Shown here piece after piece: positions 25,060-33,146 of a stretch of DNA of 46,286 nucleotides; position 1 is the stretch's first letter, and each line of letters begins with the position of its first letter. Below the pieces are notes generated by a model. It was not told where the DNA came from and ran no database searches. It saw nothing but the letters and a program-made list of their open reading frames with translations. A program made the translations under genes and the position numbers. The stretch comes from Empedobacter falsenii (GTDB taxonomy: Bacteria; Bacteroidota; Bacteroidia; Flavobacteriales; Weeksellaceae): the NCBI RefSeq assembly GCF_019308355.1, contig NZ_JAAGKM010000021.1:1-46286 (forward strand), read 5' to 3'.

Positions 25060-25134
25060 GGTGAATGATGGGTCTCGAACCCACGACCTCCGGAACCACA
25101 ATCCGGCGCTCTAACCAACTGAGCTACAATCACC
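25060..25134 (-). tRNA. tRNA-His (GTG), copy 2
   Basis: Identical in sequence to the neighbouring copies, including the G-1 and the U5-U68 mismatch. The spacers on both sides are nearly identical too. Confidence 0.93.
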
Positions 25135-25176
25135 ATTTGGTTTGAATTTCTTTTGAAACTAATTCTAAAGTTTTAG

Positions 25177-25251
25177 GGTGAATGATGGGTCTCGAACCCA
25201 CGACCTCCGGAACCACAATCCGGCGCTCTAACCAACTGAGCTACAATCACC
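25177..25251 (-). tRNA. tRNA-His (GTG), copy 1, promoter-proximal
   Basis: Identical to the other two copies. It is first after the promoter at 25298-25327. Confidence 0.93.
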
Positions 25252-25297
25252 ATTTTTATTGCGAAATTAACTTTTATTTAATCTCTCAATTGGACTG

Positions 25298-25327
25298 CAA
25301 ATATAGCCTATTAATCGGTACTTGCAA
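25298..25327 (-). promoter_or_regulatory. Promoter of the tRNA-His array
   Basis: On the minus strand TTG (25325-25327) and TATATTTG (25298-25305) are exactly 19 bases apart, a full consensus match, 46 bases before the first tRNA. Confidence 0.8.
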
Positions 25328-25340
25328 ATAATTTTGACAA

Positions 25341-25369
25341 AAAAATAAAGGTTTTTTACACCTTTATTT
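25341..25369 (-). terminator. Terminator after bshB1
   Basis: The stem AAATAAAGGT (25343-25352) pairs with ACCTTTATTT (25360-25369), followed by a T run on the minus strand, directly after the bshB1 stop codon. Confidence 0.75.
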
Positions 25370-26071
25370 CTAAATTAAAGAATCTAAATTATTTACGCCA
25401 ATATAACTTCGCGAAATAAATCCTTCTCCACCTTCAGTTCCGATTAATCTTCCTAAATCATATGCACGATATCGGATAGAATCTGTAAAATTCTTCGATG
25501 AAATTGGTGTTTGAGGTTCGCTCGAATTTGGATCAAAAAATTGCGTTTTATACGCCATGCAAGCTTCCACTTTTGTATCAACAAAACCAGAAATATCAAT
25601 TACAAAATGAGGTTCTAAAGGCAACCATTGAATGTAGTGGAAGTGCTTTTTTGGACGCCAAGCTGGTAATCCATTATCAATTTTTGGTAAACCCGATAAG
25701 AAAATAGCAGTATTCACTAAATCTGAACCTTTTCCATGATCTGGATGGCGATCGTGAGGTGCATTACTCAAAATAATATCAGGTTGATATTTGCGAATGA
25801 TTTCGACAATTTTCAATTGATTTTCTTTATCATTCAAGAAAAAACCATCAGGAATTCCAAGATTTTCTCTTACAGCAACTCCCAAAATGTTTTTGGCATC
25901 ATTTGCTTCTACACGGCGCGTTTCATCAGTACCACGAGTTCCCAATTCTCCTTTTGTTAAATCGAGAATACCAACTGTTTTACCGTTTTTAATTTCTTTT
26001 GCAAGTGTTCCTCCACATCCCAATTCTACGTCATCAGGATGAGCTCCAATTGCAAGAATATCTAACTTCAT
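25370..26071 (-). CDS. bshB1: Bacillithiol biosynthesis deacetylase BshB1
   Basis: BshB1 removes the acetyl group from GlcNAc-malate, the second step of bacillithiol synthesis. The 233-residue protein is a LmbE-type zinc deacetylase: GAHPDDVELGCGG (9-21) gives the ligands His11 and Asp14 and the catalytic Asp13, and DRHPDHGKG near 108 gives the third ligand. TKGELGTRGT near 39 and the C-terminal EGFISRSYIG are BshB1-specific. It begins 3 bases after the glutathione-peroxidase-like gene, so both are co-transcribed. bshA and bshC are not in the window. Confidence 0.93.
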   Translation of the reverse strand: MKLDILAIGAHPDDVELGCGGTLAKEIKNGKTVGILDLTKGELGTRGTDETRRVEANDAKNILGVAVRENLGIPDGFFLNDKENQLKIVEIIRKYQPDIILSNAPHDRHPDHGKGSDLVNTAIFLSGLPKIDNGLPAWRPKKHFHYIQWLPLEPHFVIDISGFVDTKVEACMAYKTQFFDPNSSEPQTPISSKNFTDSIRYRAYDLGRLIGTEGGEGFISRSYIGVNNLDSLI

Positions 26072-26074
26072 TTA

Positions 26075-26668
26075 CTATTTATTTAACCAATCTATTATTT
26101 CTTTTGAATCTGGAGTTACTTTTGATGGATAAGAAGCCTCTAAAGTTCCGTCTTCGTTAATCAAAAATTTCGTAAAATTCCATTTTACATCATTATCAGA
26201 TTTTCCGTTCAATGATTTTTTTGTTAAGAATTTGAAAATTTCATTTTGATTTTTTCCAATTACATCACTTTTTGACATCAAAGGAAAAGTTACGCCATAA
26301 TTTAATTTACAAAAACTTGCAATTTCTTCATTGTTGTCAAATTCCTGACCTCCAAAATTGTCTGAAGGAAATCCAACAATAACTAAACCTTGATCTTTAT
26401 ATTCTTGATACAATTTTTCTAAAGCATCATATTGAGGTGTGTAACCACATTTTGAAGCTGTGTTAAGAATTAAGATTTTCTTTCCTTTCAAATCCGCGAA
26501 ATTAAAATCGTCATCATTGATATCTTTGAATGTATAATCGTAAATTTTGTTCACTTTTTGAGGTGTTTTTGTTGTTTGATGAATGGTTTGCTTTTTAGAA
26601 ACTTTCTTAGTTTCTTGCGCATTACAAGCTATAAATAGCCCTAAAAATCCGATGAATAAATATTTCAT
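26075..26668 (-). CDS. Glutathione-peroxidase-family thiol peroxidase, lipoprotein
   Basis: The 197-residue protein has a lipoprotein signal (lipobox FIAC, Cys15) and a peroxidase domain: NTASKCGYTPQ with the peroxidatic Cys74, FPSDNFGGQE with the catalytic Gln, and WNFTKFL with Trp and Asn. This completes the Cys-Gln-Trp-Asn tetrad of the family. Bacterial members usually take electrons from thioredoxin. The lipid anchor places it in the periplasm, and the 3-base gap links it to bshB1. Use of bacillithiol as a reductant is possible but inferred. Confidence 0.92.
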   Translation of the reverse strand: MKYLFIGFLGLFIACNAQETKKVSKKQTIHQTTKTPQKVNKIYDYTFKDINDDDFNFADLKGKKILILNTASKCGYTPQYDALEKLYQEYKDQGLVIVGFPSDNFGGQEFDNNEEIASFCKLNYGVTFPLMSKSDVIGKNQNEIFKFLTKKSLNGKSDNDVKWNFTKFLINEDGTLEASYPSKVTPDSKEIIDWLNK

Positions 26669-26732
26669 TGCGTACTATTTTAAACAAATTTAAAAAAAAT
26701 GTTATGATTTGTAAGTTAAAGTAGGTTAAAAT

Positions 26733-26762
26733 AAAAAAGCTCATCTTTGGATGAGCTTTTTT
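26733..26762 (-). terminator. Terminator after the ResB-CcsA gene
   Basis: A 13-pair stem (AAAAAAGCTCATC with its complement) and loop TTTG form a strong hairpin with A and T flanks between the ccsA stop and the peroxidase gene. Confidence 0.85.
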
Positions 26763-26783
26763 ATTTTATAATATTTAAAGAAA

Positions 26784-29700
26784 TTAATTTTTTGATTTTA
26801 CGTGGTAAACTTTGTTTTGGAAATACCAAGCTGCAATAGATAAAACTAACATTGCGACTGCTGTTGCAGGAACCCAGAATGGAATTGGAATTGGATCTCC
26901 GGCTGCGTATGAGTGTAATCCAGATAAGTAATAGTTAACGCCAAAATACGTCATAATTACTGTCCAAACAGCCCACATTGCTGCAACATTGAAGGCAAAT
27001 TTCCCTCTCAATCCTGGAACTAAACGCATATGTAAAACAACTGCATAAACAATTACAGAAACGAAAGCCCAAGTTTCTTTTGGATCCCAAGACCAGTAAC
27101 GTCCCCAAGATTCGTTTGCCCACATACCTCCTAAGAATGTACCAACGGTAAGTAAGAAAATACCAATTGTTAATGACATTTCAGAAACGTAAGTCATTTC
27201 TTTTAGCGAAATTTCAATCTTTTTATTTGGTTTAATCATCATGATAATTAATGAGAAAACTCCTAAAATAGCACTTAATCCAAAGAAACCATAAGATGAA
27301 ACGATAATCGCAACGTGTACAATTAACCAATATGATTTTAGTACAGGAACAAGTGGTGTAATTTGTGGATCTAACATAGAACCTCCGTGTGCAAATCCCA
27401 TCATAATTACAGCAACCATAGCTCCTGTTGTTGGAATAAATGCGTTTCGGTTTTTGTATAATAACAATCCAGCTAAAACACTAATCCATGAAATAAATAC
27501 AATGGCTTCGTAACCGTTAGACCAAGGTGCGTGTCCCGTTAAATACCAACGAACACCAAGTCCTGCGGCTTGTATGATAAAGACAATAAATATTAATCCC
27601 AAACAAACATTGATAATTCGATGCAGTGCTTTGCTTTCTGAAAATAACTGAATGAATGATAAAATCATTAAGACTCCACCAACCATACAATAAGCAATCA
27701 TCACCCAAAAGAAAACGTTGTATTTATTGTATAACACCTCAATCTCAACTTTTGTTGGAGAAGGCACAACATTTTTACCCCATTTTTGTTGGTATTTATC
27801 GATATAATCTACTGCATTATCTGCAGGCGTCCAATTACCATTTTCTAATCCTTTCGAAACCATGTTAAAATAAACACTAATCATTCCAAGTGCCATTGTA
27901 TCGATTTCTACAGGATTTTCTTGTGTTTGATAAATCCAAGAAGTCCAACGCTCTGAAGGATCATTCTGAACTGGAATTATTTTTAATTGATAACCTTTTG
28001 CAGTTTGATCTAAAATATTGAAACGCTCTGTAACTTTAATTACTTCCTCATCAAATTTAGAACGCTCTGAAGGTTTTCTTGAGAATGCTTCGTTATAGGC
28101 TTTGTCTAATTTGAAACGAGTTGTTTTTGGATCAATCAAATTCATTAAAGATGTATAACCATCTTCGTTTGCACTTGTAATTTTCTTTAAACGATCACCA
28201 CCTTTATCACCAACTTCAATCATCGGAGCATTTACCCAATAAGCAGGATCTAATTGCAAAGAAATAAACCATTTATTGGCAGATAATCCGTGGAATTTAT
28301 CTTTTTTATAAACTTTTCTAAGGATTTCTAAAGCTTGTGTATTAAGAGGTTTTATACGTCCTTCGATATCTTGTGTAAGTAAATGACCAAATTTATCAGC
28401 GTGTTCGTCAGGAATTTTTACATTCTTCGCTAATTCATCTCCATCAGCCATTTTTGTAGAAAAACTACCAATGTGCTCTGATGAATGAACGTTCCCTTTT
28501 TCCGAATCAGTCTGAATTTTTTGATGTCCATTTTTTCCTCCATCAGTAGTACTTGGATTTTGAGCAAATGCTAATCCAGAAAGTAAAAATAATGGAAGTA
28601 AAATATTTACTTTTTTGGTATGTAAACTTTTTAATATAGAGTTTAATTGTGTAAAACGAGTTCCTTTCCAGAATAATGAAACAAACATTCCTCCAAATAA
28701 TAAGAAGTATCCTAAATAGGTAATGTTAGTTCCCCACCAGTCTTGGTTAACTTGTAAAATAGTTCCGTCTTCTGTTGGGAAATAACTCGATTGGAAGAAA
28801 CGGTAACCTTTATAATCCATTACATTGTTCATATAAATGTGATGTTTTGTTTCTTTCCCTTCGTCGATAACTGTAATGTTAGATTCGAAAGAAGAAGGGT
28901 TTGTAGAACCAGGGTAACGATCTAAAATAAAATCATCTAAACGAATGCTAAATGGAACTTTCACTAACTTAGAACCGTAACCTAACGAAATATTCATTCC
29001 GTCAATTTGTACATCAGCAGAATAATTTGTGACACCTTTTCCTCCAACAATTGTTACTGTATCGCGTTTATCACCAACAATAACTTCAGCTCTAATTGCA
29101 CCAGGAAGATTTTTTTCTTCTGCTTTAAATTTAGAACCTTGTCGATATAAAACTTCACCTTTGAAAGCCGGATTTGGAACTACAAATTGCGCTCCGTTGA
29201 TTGTATATAACGAACGTAGTTTTAATGGAGCAGGAACATTAAATTCAACTTTTCCAGCACCTTCTTGCAATTTTTGCATGTCTGTAATTTGTCCAACTTG
29301 TTGTCCAGCCATTTGTACATATTCTCCTTCGAAAGGCGATTTGATAACCAAATTTTCTCCTTCTCCAGTAATTTGTACCGCACCATCTTGCGGTCTATTG
29401 TACGAAACTAAAGTTCCATTAACACTTTTTATTTCACCATTTCTGATGAAAACAGAATTACGTCCAGCTTGTCCAACTGTCACGATTTCTAAAACATTAA
29501 TTCCTTCTTTTTTTCTTACAACCGTATCTAAAGCGTGAGGTACGTAATCAAAAGTTTTTAATTTAATGACTTTATCTTTGAACTGATATTCACCTTCAAA
29601 GTGTCTACGGAACAAAGAACTTGTACTATCTTTTCTGTCAAAATACGTCATGTTGTATTGATGATTGTCGTACGCTAAACGTTGTGTACCATCATCAACC

Positions 29701-30074
29701 ATCATCTTGAAATAAGATTTGTACGATGTAATTTCGTTACTTGTTCCTCCTTCTGGAATAGGCATTTCACCCTCGAAACTGATGTAACGAGTAATTCCTC
29801 CTCCAATAAAAATAAACAAAAATGCTAAGTGGAAAACCAATAAAGGCAATTTTTCCTTTGACCATAATCGGTATCGTTTGATATTCATTAAGAACAAAAC
29901 GATCAACCAAATCATTAATACCTCAAACCACTTTGCCTCGTAAATAACAGCTTTTGCAGTAGCCGTATCGTAGTCATTTTCAATGAAAGTGGCATAACCC
30001 ATGGCGATTGCGTAGATGAATAGCAAGACCGTCATGGTTCTGGTAGAAAATAGATATTTTTCTAATTTACTCAT
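26784..30074 (-). CDS. ccsA: Cytochrome c biogenesis protein, fused ResB-CcsA
   Basis: The 1096-residue protein combines both halves of the system II heme-attachment machine. The N-terminal ResB-like part has membrane segments near 14-32, 48-66 and 75-95, a large periplasmic beta domain, and further segments near 450-470 and 490. A soluble middle region (about 510-770) follows. The C-terminal CcsA part (about 780-1090) has the tryptophan-rich heme-handling motif WGRYWSWDPKETWAF near 990-1000. System II exports heme and attaches it to apocytochromes c. The fusion is usual for Bacteroidota. It is transcribed alone; a -7 box lies 18 bases before the start. Confidence 0.95.
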   Translation of the reverse strand: MSKLEKYLFSTRTMTVLLFIYAIAMGYATFIENDYDTATAKAVIYEAKWFEVLMIWLIVLFLMNIKRYRLWSKEKLPLLVFHLAFLFIFIGGGITRYISFEGEMPIPEGGTSNEITSYKSYFKMMVDDGTQRLAYDNHQYNMTYFDRKDSTSSLFRRHFEGEYQFKDKVIKLKTFDYVPHALDTVVRKKEGINVLEIVTVGQAGRNSVFIRNGEIKSVNGTLVSYNRPQDGAVQITGEGENLVIKSPFEGEYVQMAGQQVGQITDMQKLQEGAGKVEFNVPAPLKLRSLYTINGAQFVVPNPAFKGEVLYRQGSKFKAEEKNLPGAIRAEVIVGDKRDTVTIVGGKGVTNYSADVQIDGMNISLGYGSKLVKVPFSIRLDDFILDRYPGSTNPSSFESNITVIDEGKETKHHIYMNNVMDYKGYRFFQSSYFPTEDGTILQVNQDWWGTNITYLGYFLLFGGMFVSLFWKGTRFTQLNSILKSLHTKKVNILLPLFLLSGLAFAQNPSTTDGGKNGHQKIQTDSEKGNVHSSEHIGSFSTKMADGDELAKNVKIPDEHADKFGHLLTQDIEGRIKPLNTQALEILRKVYKKDKFHGLSANKWFISLQLDPAYWVNAPMIEVGDKGGDRLKKITSANEDGYTSLMNLIDPKTTRFKLDKAYNEAFSRKPSERSKFDEEVIKVTERFNILDQTAKGYQLKIIPVQNDPSERWTSWIYQTQENPVEIDTMALGMISVYFNMVSKGLENGNWTPADNAVDYIDKYQQKWGKNVVPSPTKVEIEVLYNKYNVFFWVMIAYCMVGGVLMILSFIQLFSESKALHRIINVCLGLIFIVFIIQAAGLGVRWYLTGHAPWSNGYEAIVFISWISVLAGLLLYKNRNAFIPTTGAMVAVIMMGFAHGGSMLDPQITPLVPVLKSYWLIVHVAIIVSSYGFFGLSAILGVFSLIIMMIKPNKKIEISLKEMTYVSEMSLTIGIFLLTVGTFLGGMWANESWGRYWSWDPKETWAFVSVIVYAVVLHMRLVPGLRGKFAFNVAAMWAVWTVIMTYFGVNYYLSGLHSYAAGDPIPIPFWVPATAVAMLVLSIAAWYFQNKVYHVKSKN

Positions 30075-30091
30075 TACTTATAATTGATTTA

Positions 30092-30099
30092 CAAAAATA
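30092..30099 (-). promoter_or_regulatory. -7 promoter box of the ResB-CcsA gene
   Basis: TATTTTTG on the minus strand fits TAnnTTTG; the -33 element is imperfect (ATG for TTG, 20 bases away). The rest of the 270-base gap to 30344 is AT-rich and holds no gene that I see. Confidence 0.4.
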
Positions 30100-30344
30100 G
30101 GTGAGTTTATCAGATAAAGCATTAAAACTTAAATGATTTTTATTAGAATCAATGAGTTAATAGAATGTTAAATATATTGCACTGAAATTGATTTTAAATA
30201 TGTGAAAAACATACTATTAATCAGAAATGTTTATAAAAAAGTATTTTCTTCAAAAATAATTTGTTAAGAAAATATTTAGAAATATCAAAAACATATCTTA
30301 AAAGGAATAACTTTTGTTAAAGCACAATAACCAATTATAATGAT

Positions 30345-30773
30345 ATGAAAAAATTAACTCAAATTTTATGTGCTGGAGCTTTCATTTTTGCTTTAGCAAG
30401 TTGTCATAACAGCAAGGCTGTTGCATACCAAAAAGATAATGGTACAGGCGGTTATACCGAAGAAAAGGTGAACAATGATACGTATATTGTTAGTTTTGAT
30501 GGAAACGAATACAATAAAAAAGACAAAACGTTTGACTATGCTTTGTTGAGAGCAGCAGAAATTGGTCAGCGTAATAATTTCGATTATTTTGCAATTTTAA
30601 GTACGGTGAACGATAAAGTCTTGGAAAAAAGTAACAGCTATACAAAGTTAGATAATAATGATACGTGGCTGAAAGTACAATATTTCAAAAACAGTAAACC
30701 AATAAAATTTCAAACGGTTTATGAACCAGCTGTTGTAATAAAAGATTTGCATAAAAAATATAAAATTAAATAA
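30345..30773 (+). CDS. Small lipoprotein, 142 residues
   Basis: A lipoprotein signal (MKKLTQILCAGAFIFALASC, Cys20) precedes a 120-residue domain with GGYTEEKVNNDTYIVSFDGN and FDYALLRAAEIGQRNNFDYFAI. This 'GY.E..l....y.v.F.GN....D.aLlRaAEla' pattern is common in small bacterial lipoproteins of the CC0125/CC1285 type. Their function is unknown. The gene stands alone with its own terminator, divergent from the cytochrome c assembly gene and just before umuC. Confidence 0.85.
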   Translation: MKKLTQILCAGAFIFALASCHNSKAVAYQKDNGTGGYTEEKVNNDTYIVSFDGNEYNKKDKTFDYALLRAAEIGQRNNFDYFAILSTVNDKVLEKSNSYTKLDNNDTWLKVQYFKNSKPIKFQTVYEPAVVIKDLHKKYKIK

Positions 30774-30779
30774 GGATAC

Positions 30780-30805
30780 AAACCACTCATTTGAGTGGTT
30801 TTTTA
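30780..30805 (+). terminator. Terminator between the small lipoprotein gene and umuC
   Basis: The stem AAACCACTCA pairs with TGAGTGGTTT over a 2-4-base loop, followed by TTTT. It separates the lipoprotein gene from umuC. Confidence 0.85.
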
Positions 30806-30868
30806 TTTTGGAATAAATTAACATTTTCGATGACACAATGTGGCGTTTTAACTTCTCAACTTTGCACT

Positions 30869-32125
30869 ATGTTCGCATTGATAGATTGTAATAATTTTTA
30901 CGCCAGTTGCCATCGTGTTTTTCAACCGAAGCTTCTTCATCAGCCAATTGTAGTATTGTCTAATAATGATGGTTGTGTAATTTCGCGTTCTGCCGAAGCG
31001 AAGTTAGCTGGAATTCCAATGGGTGCGCCTGCGCATCAATTTCAACGTATTTTTGAACAGAAAAAAATCAAAGTTTTTTCGTCAAATTATCAATTATATG
31101 CGGATATGAGCAATCGTGTAATGTCGATTTTATCGTTGTATTCGCCCGATCAAGAAATTTATTCGATAGACGAATGTTTCTTAAAATTGAATGGATTTGA
31201 TCGTTTTGATTTGAAAAATTACGGATTAGAAATCAAATCTAAAATTTATCAGTTTACAAAATTGCCAGTTTGTGTTGGAATTGCACCAACTAAATCCTTG
31301 GCGAAATTAGCGAATCATATTGCGAAAAAATTTCCAGAAGTTCATCAAGGAGTTTATGTTATTCAGACTCAAGAACAAATCCATAAAGCGTTAAAATGGT
31401 TAAATATCGAAGATGTTTGGGGAGTTGGTAGACGAATGTCACGACGTTTGAGAATGATTGGTGTCAATAAAGCGTTGGACTTTGTACAATTAAAAGATGA
31501 TTTTCTTCGGAAAGAATTTTCGATAGTAGGTTTGCGTTTGAAAAAAGATTTGTTAGGTGAAGCGGTGTTAGATTTAGAAGCGATTTCGGCAAAGAAAAGT
31601 ATTGCAACGACGCGTAGTTTTGAAGAATATACCAACGATTTTGAATATGTAAAAGAGCGTGTTGCTACTTTTTCGGTTTCGTGTGCTGAGAAACTTCGGA
31701 AACAGAATTCTTCTTGCAATTTGGTTACAGTTTTTATTCAGACCAATAATTTTGATAGAAATAAACCACAATATTACCGTACAATTTCGGTCCATTTACC
31801 TTACGAATCGAATTCAAGTATAACGTTGTCCAAATTTGCAATTAAAGCGTTTGAGCAAATTTATAAAGATGGTTATGAGTACAAAAAGGCTGGAGTAGTG
31901 GTGTCTGGAATTGTTTCGTCAGATCAAAAACAATTATCGCTTTTTGAAGAAGAAAATCCAAATCACCCAGATTTGATGAAAGTCATCGATTTGTTGAACA
32001 AAAAATTTGGTGCGGCAAAAATAAAATTAGCTTCGCAAGATTTGAATAAAACGTGGAAAATGCGTCAAAATAATTTATCACCTTGTTATACAACCAAGTG
32101 GAAAGATTTGTTGGTGGTGTATTAA
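30869..32125 (+). CDS. umuC: Y-family DNA polymerase UmuC
   Basis: UmuC is the catalytic subunit of the error-prone lesion-bypass polymerase V. The 418-residue protein starts MFALIDCNNFYASC with catalytic Asp6, has LSNNDGCVISRS and the active-site SIDE (99-102), helix-hairpin-helix segments (VWGVGRRMSRRLRMIGV), and a C-terminal region with QKQLSLFEEE, similar to a beta-clamp binding motif. The frame extends back to 30791, but that part overlaps the terminator of the preceding gene. A umuD-like gene follows after 12 bases, the reverse of the E. coli umuDC order. Confidence 0.95.
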   Translation: MFALIDCNNFYASCHRVFQPKLLHQPIVVLSNNDGCVISRSAEAKLAGIPMGAPAHQFQRIFEQKKIKVFSSNYQLYADMSNRVMSILSLYSPDQEIYSIDECFLKLNGFDRFDLKNYGLEIKSKIYQFTKLPVCVGIAPTKSLAKLANHIAKKFPEVHQGVYVIQTQEQIHKALKWLNIEDVWGVGRRMSRRLRMIGVNKALDFVQLKDDFLRKEFSIVGLRLKKDLLGEAVLDLEAISAKKSIATTRSFEEYTNDFEYVKERVATFSVSCAEKLRKQNSSCNLVTVFIQTNNFDRNKPQYYRTISVHLPYESNSSITLSKFAIKAFEQIYKDGYEYKKAGVVVSGIVSSDQKQLSLFEEENPNHPDLMKVIDLLNKKFGAAKIKLASQDLNKTWKMRQNNLSPCYTTKWKDLLVVY

Positions 32126-32137
32126 ACGATAGAAAAA

Positions 32138-32596
32138 ATGAATGGAGAGATAAAAATGTTAGACAAAGAACTCAACCTTTTTGTTATAAATACAGATGGT
32201 GAGAAAAAATATATTCCGAATTTTGGTCATGTAAATGCTGGATTTCCTTCACCTGCAGAAGATTTTGTGGACGATAGAATAAGTTTGGACGAACGTTATT
32301 TAACGCATCCCGAATCTACTTTTTTGATTGTCGTTGGTGGAGATTCGATGTATCCTGTTTATCAAAAAAATGATATTTTGGTGATTCGGACAGATCTTAT
32401 TCCGTTGCATCACGATGATATTATTGTTTCTGTTAATAATGAAGATTATACGTTGAAACGCTTTGATAAAATAAACAATAAACTGATTGCGATAAATCTA
32501 AATTACAAAGATTGTGTTCAAATACACGAAAATGATGAGGTGGTTATTTTAGGAGTTGTTGGTGTTTTGGTACGAGAAATAACGAATAGAATTTAA
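32138..32596 (+). CDS. umuD: UmuD-like S24 self-cleaving protein
   Basis: The 152-residue protein has the LexA/UmuD arrangement: cleavage site Ala34-Gly35 (NAGFPSP), nucleophile Ser70 (GGDSMYPV) and Lys107 (YTLKRF). The Ser-Lys distance of 37 residues equals that of E. coli UmuD. There is no DNA-binding domain, so it is UmuD rather than LexA. RecA-stimulated cleavage would activate the polymerase. A second ATG at 32156, preceded by GGAG, may be the true start (146 residues). It is co-transcribed with umuC. I see no LexA box upstream. Confidence 0.93.
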   Translation: MNGEIKMLDKELNLFVINTDGEKKYIPNFGHVNAGFPSPAEDFVDDRISLDERYLTHPESTFLIVVGGDSMYPVYQKNDILVIRTDLIPLHHDDIIVSVNNEDYTLKRFDKINNKLIAINLNYKDCVQIHENDEVVILGVVGVLVREITNRI

Positions 32597-32604
32597 ATCT
32601 TTGT

Positions 32605-32631
32605 TGTAACTTTTTTATAAAACATGCATCT
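32605..32631 (+). promoter_or_regulatory. Unusual promoter: TGTAAC - 15 bases - GCATCT (copy 2)
   Basis: TGTAAC (32605-32610), a T6 run and GCATCT (32626-32631) repeat the pattern seen at 21759-21785 with the same 15-base spacing, 21 bases before the lipoprotein start. Similarity also extends to TTTG before and TAGTAAA after the boxes. Confidence 0.6.
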
Positions 32632-32652
32632 TAATAGTAAAGATATGATGTT

Positions 32653-33114
32653 ATGAGAAAATTTATTTTATTGTGTTTTGCAGTGATGTTGGTGCAATCT
32701 TGTATTACAATTTCAACTGTTTCGAATGTGTCAACGAATGCGTCAAGATATTTGAGTATTGATGGAATTTATAAAACAGAAGGAACAACATATTCAGCAA
32801 CAAAAGTGATTAGACGAAATAATAATCAAATCGTTTTGGACTTTACACAAATGCAAGGAGAAGTTTATTATTTCTTGAAAACAAATCAAGATATAGAACT
32901 TGAATTAGATTATGAAGTGAAACAAAAAAATGGTTTAATGGATTTTTCGATTGTAGATTATACAGGAAAAGAATTAACTCAAATAGGTAGTGCTTCGAAA
33001 GGAAAAATGAATAAAAAAGAATCTATTCATTTAGAATCTTATAAAAGTTATAGAATCAATTTTAAAGGAGATGATTTTAAAGGAAAAGTATCTGTTCAGT
33101 TAAATAATAAATAA
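32653..33114 (+). CDS. Hypothetical lipoprotein (paralog of the one at 21.8 kb)
   Basis: The 153-residue protein has a lipoprotein signal with lipobox VQSC (Cys17, ...LVQSCITIST). The remainder looks beta-rich, with YYFLKTNQDIELELDYEV, MDFSIVDYTGKELTQ and a C-terminal YRINFKGDDFKGKVSVQL. Signal, IVD motif and end match the lipoprotein at 21808, and both have the same promoter boxes. It lies after umuD but has its own promoter. The function is unknown. Confidence 0.8.
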   Translation: MRKFILLCFAVMLVQSCITISTVSNVSTNASRYLSIDGIYKTEGTTYSATKVIRRNNNQIVLDFTQMQGEVYYFLKTNQDIELELDYEVKQKNGLMDFSIVDYTGKELTQIGSASKGKMNKKESIHLESYKSYRINFKGDDFKGKVSVQLNNK

Positions 33115-33143
33115 ATAAGGTCGAGTTTTACTCGACCTTATTT
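33113..33143. terminator. Shared terminator of two lipoprotein genes
   Basis: The stem AAATAAGGTCGAG pairs with CTCGACCTTATTT across the loop TTTTA, between convergent genes. Confidence 0.85.
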
Positions 33144-33146
33144 ATT

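Larger units (their letters stand above)
24942..25257 (-). repeat. Tandem 117-118-base repeat carrying the three tRNA-His genes
   Basis: The unit (tRNA plus about 43 bases of spacer containing TTTGAATT, TTTTGAAACTAATTCTAAAG) repeats at 118 and 117 bases. The spacers differ only by a few bases in their T/A runs and a T/C change, showing recent duplication. Confidence 0.85.

Noticed and set aside
24911-25099. Open frame across the tRNA-His array
   Set aside because: It is made from tRNA and spacer sequence on the same strand and has no protein features.
29029-29538. Long 169-codon frame opposite the ResB-CcsA gene
   Set aside because: Shadow of the real coding frame; Cys/Pro/Thr-rich composition typical of antisense frames.
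30809-30868. LexA-type operator before umuC
   Set aside because: No recognisable inverted repeat of a known LexA consensus, and the Bacteroidota site is not one I can define.
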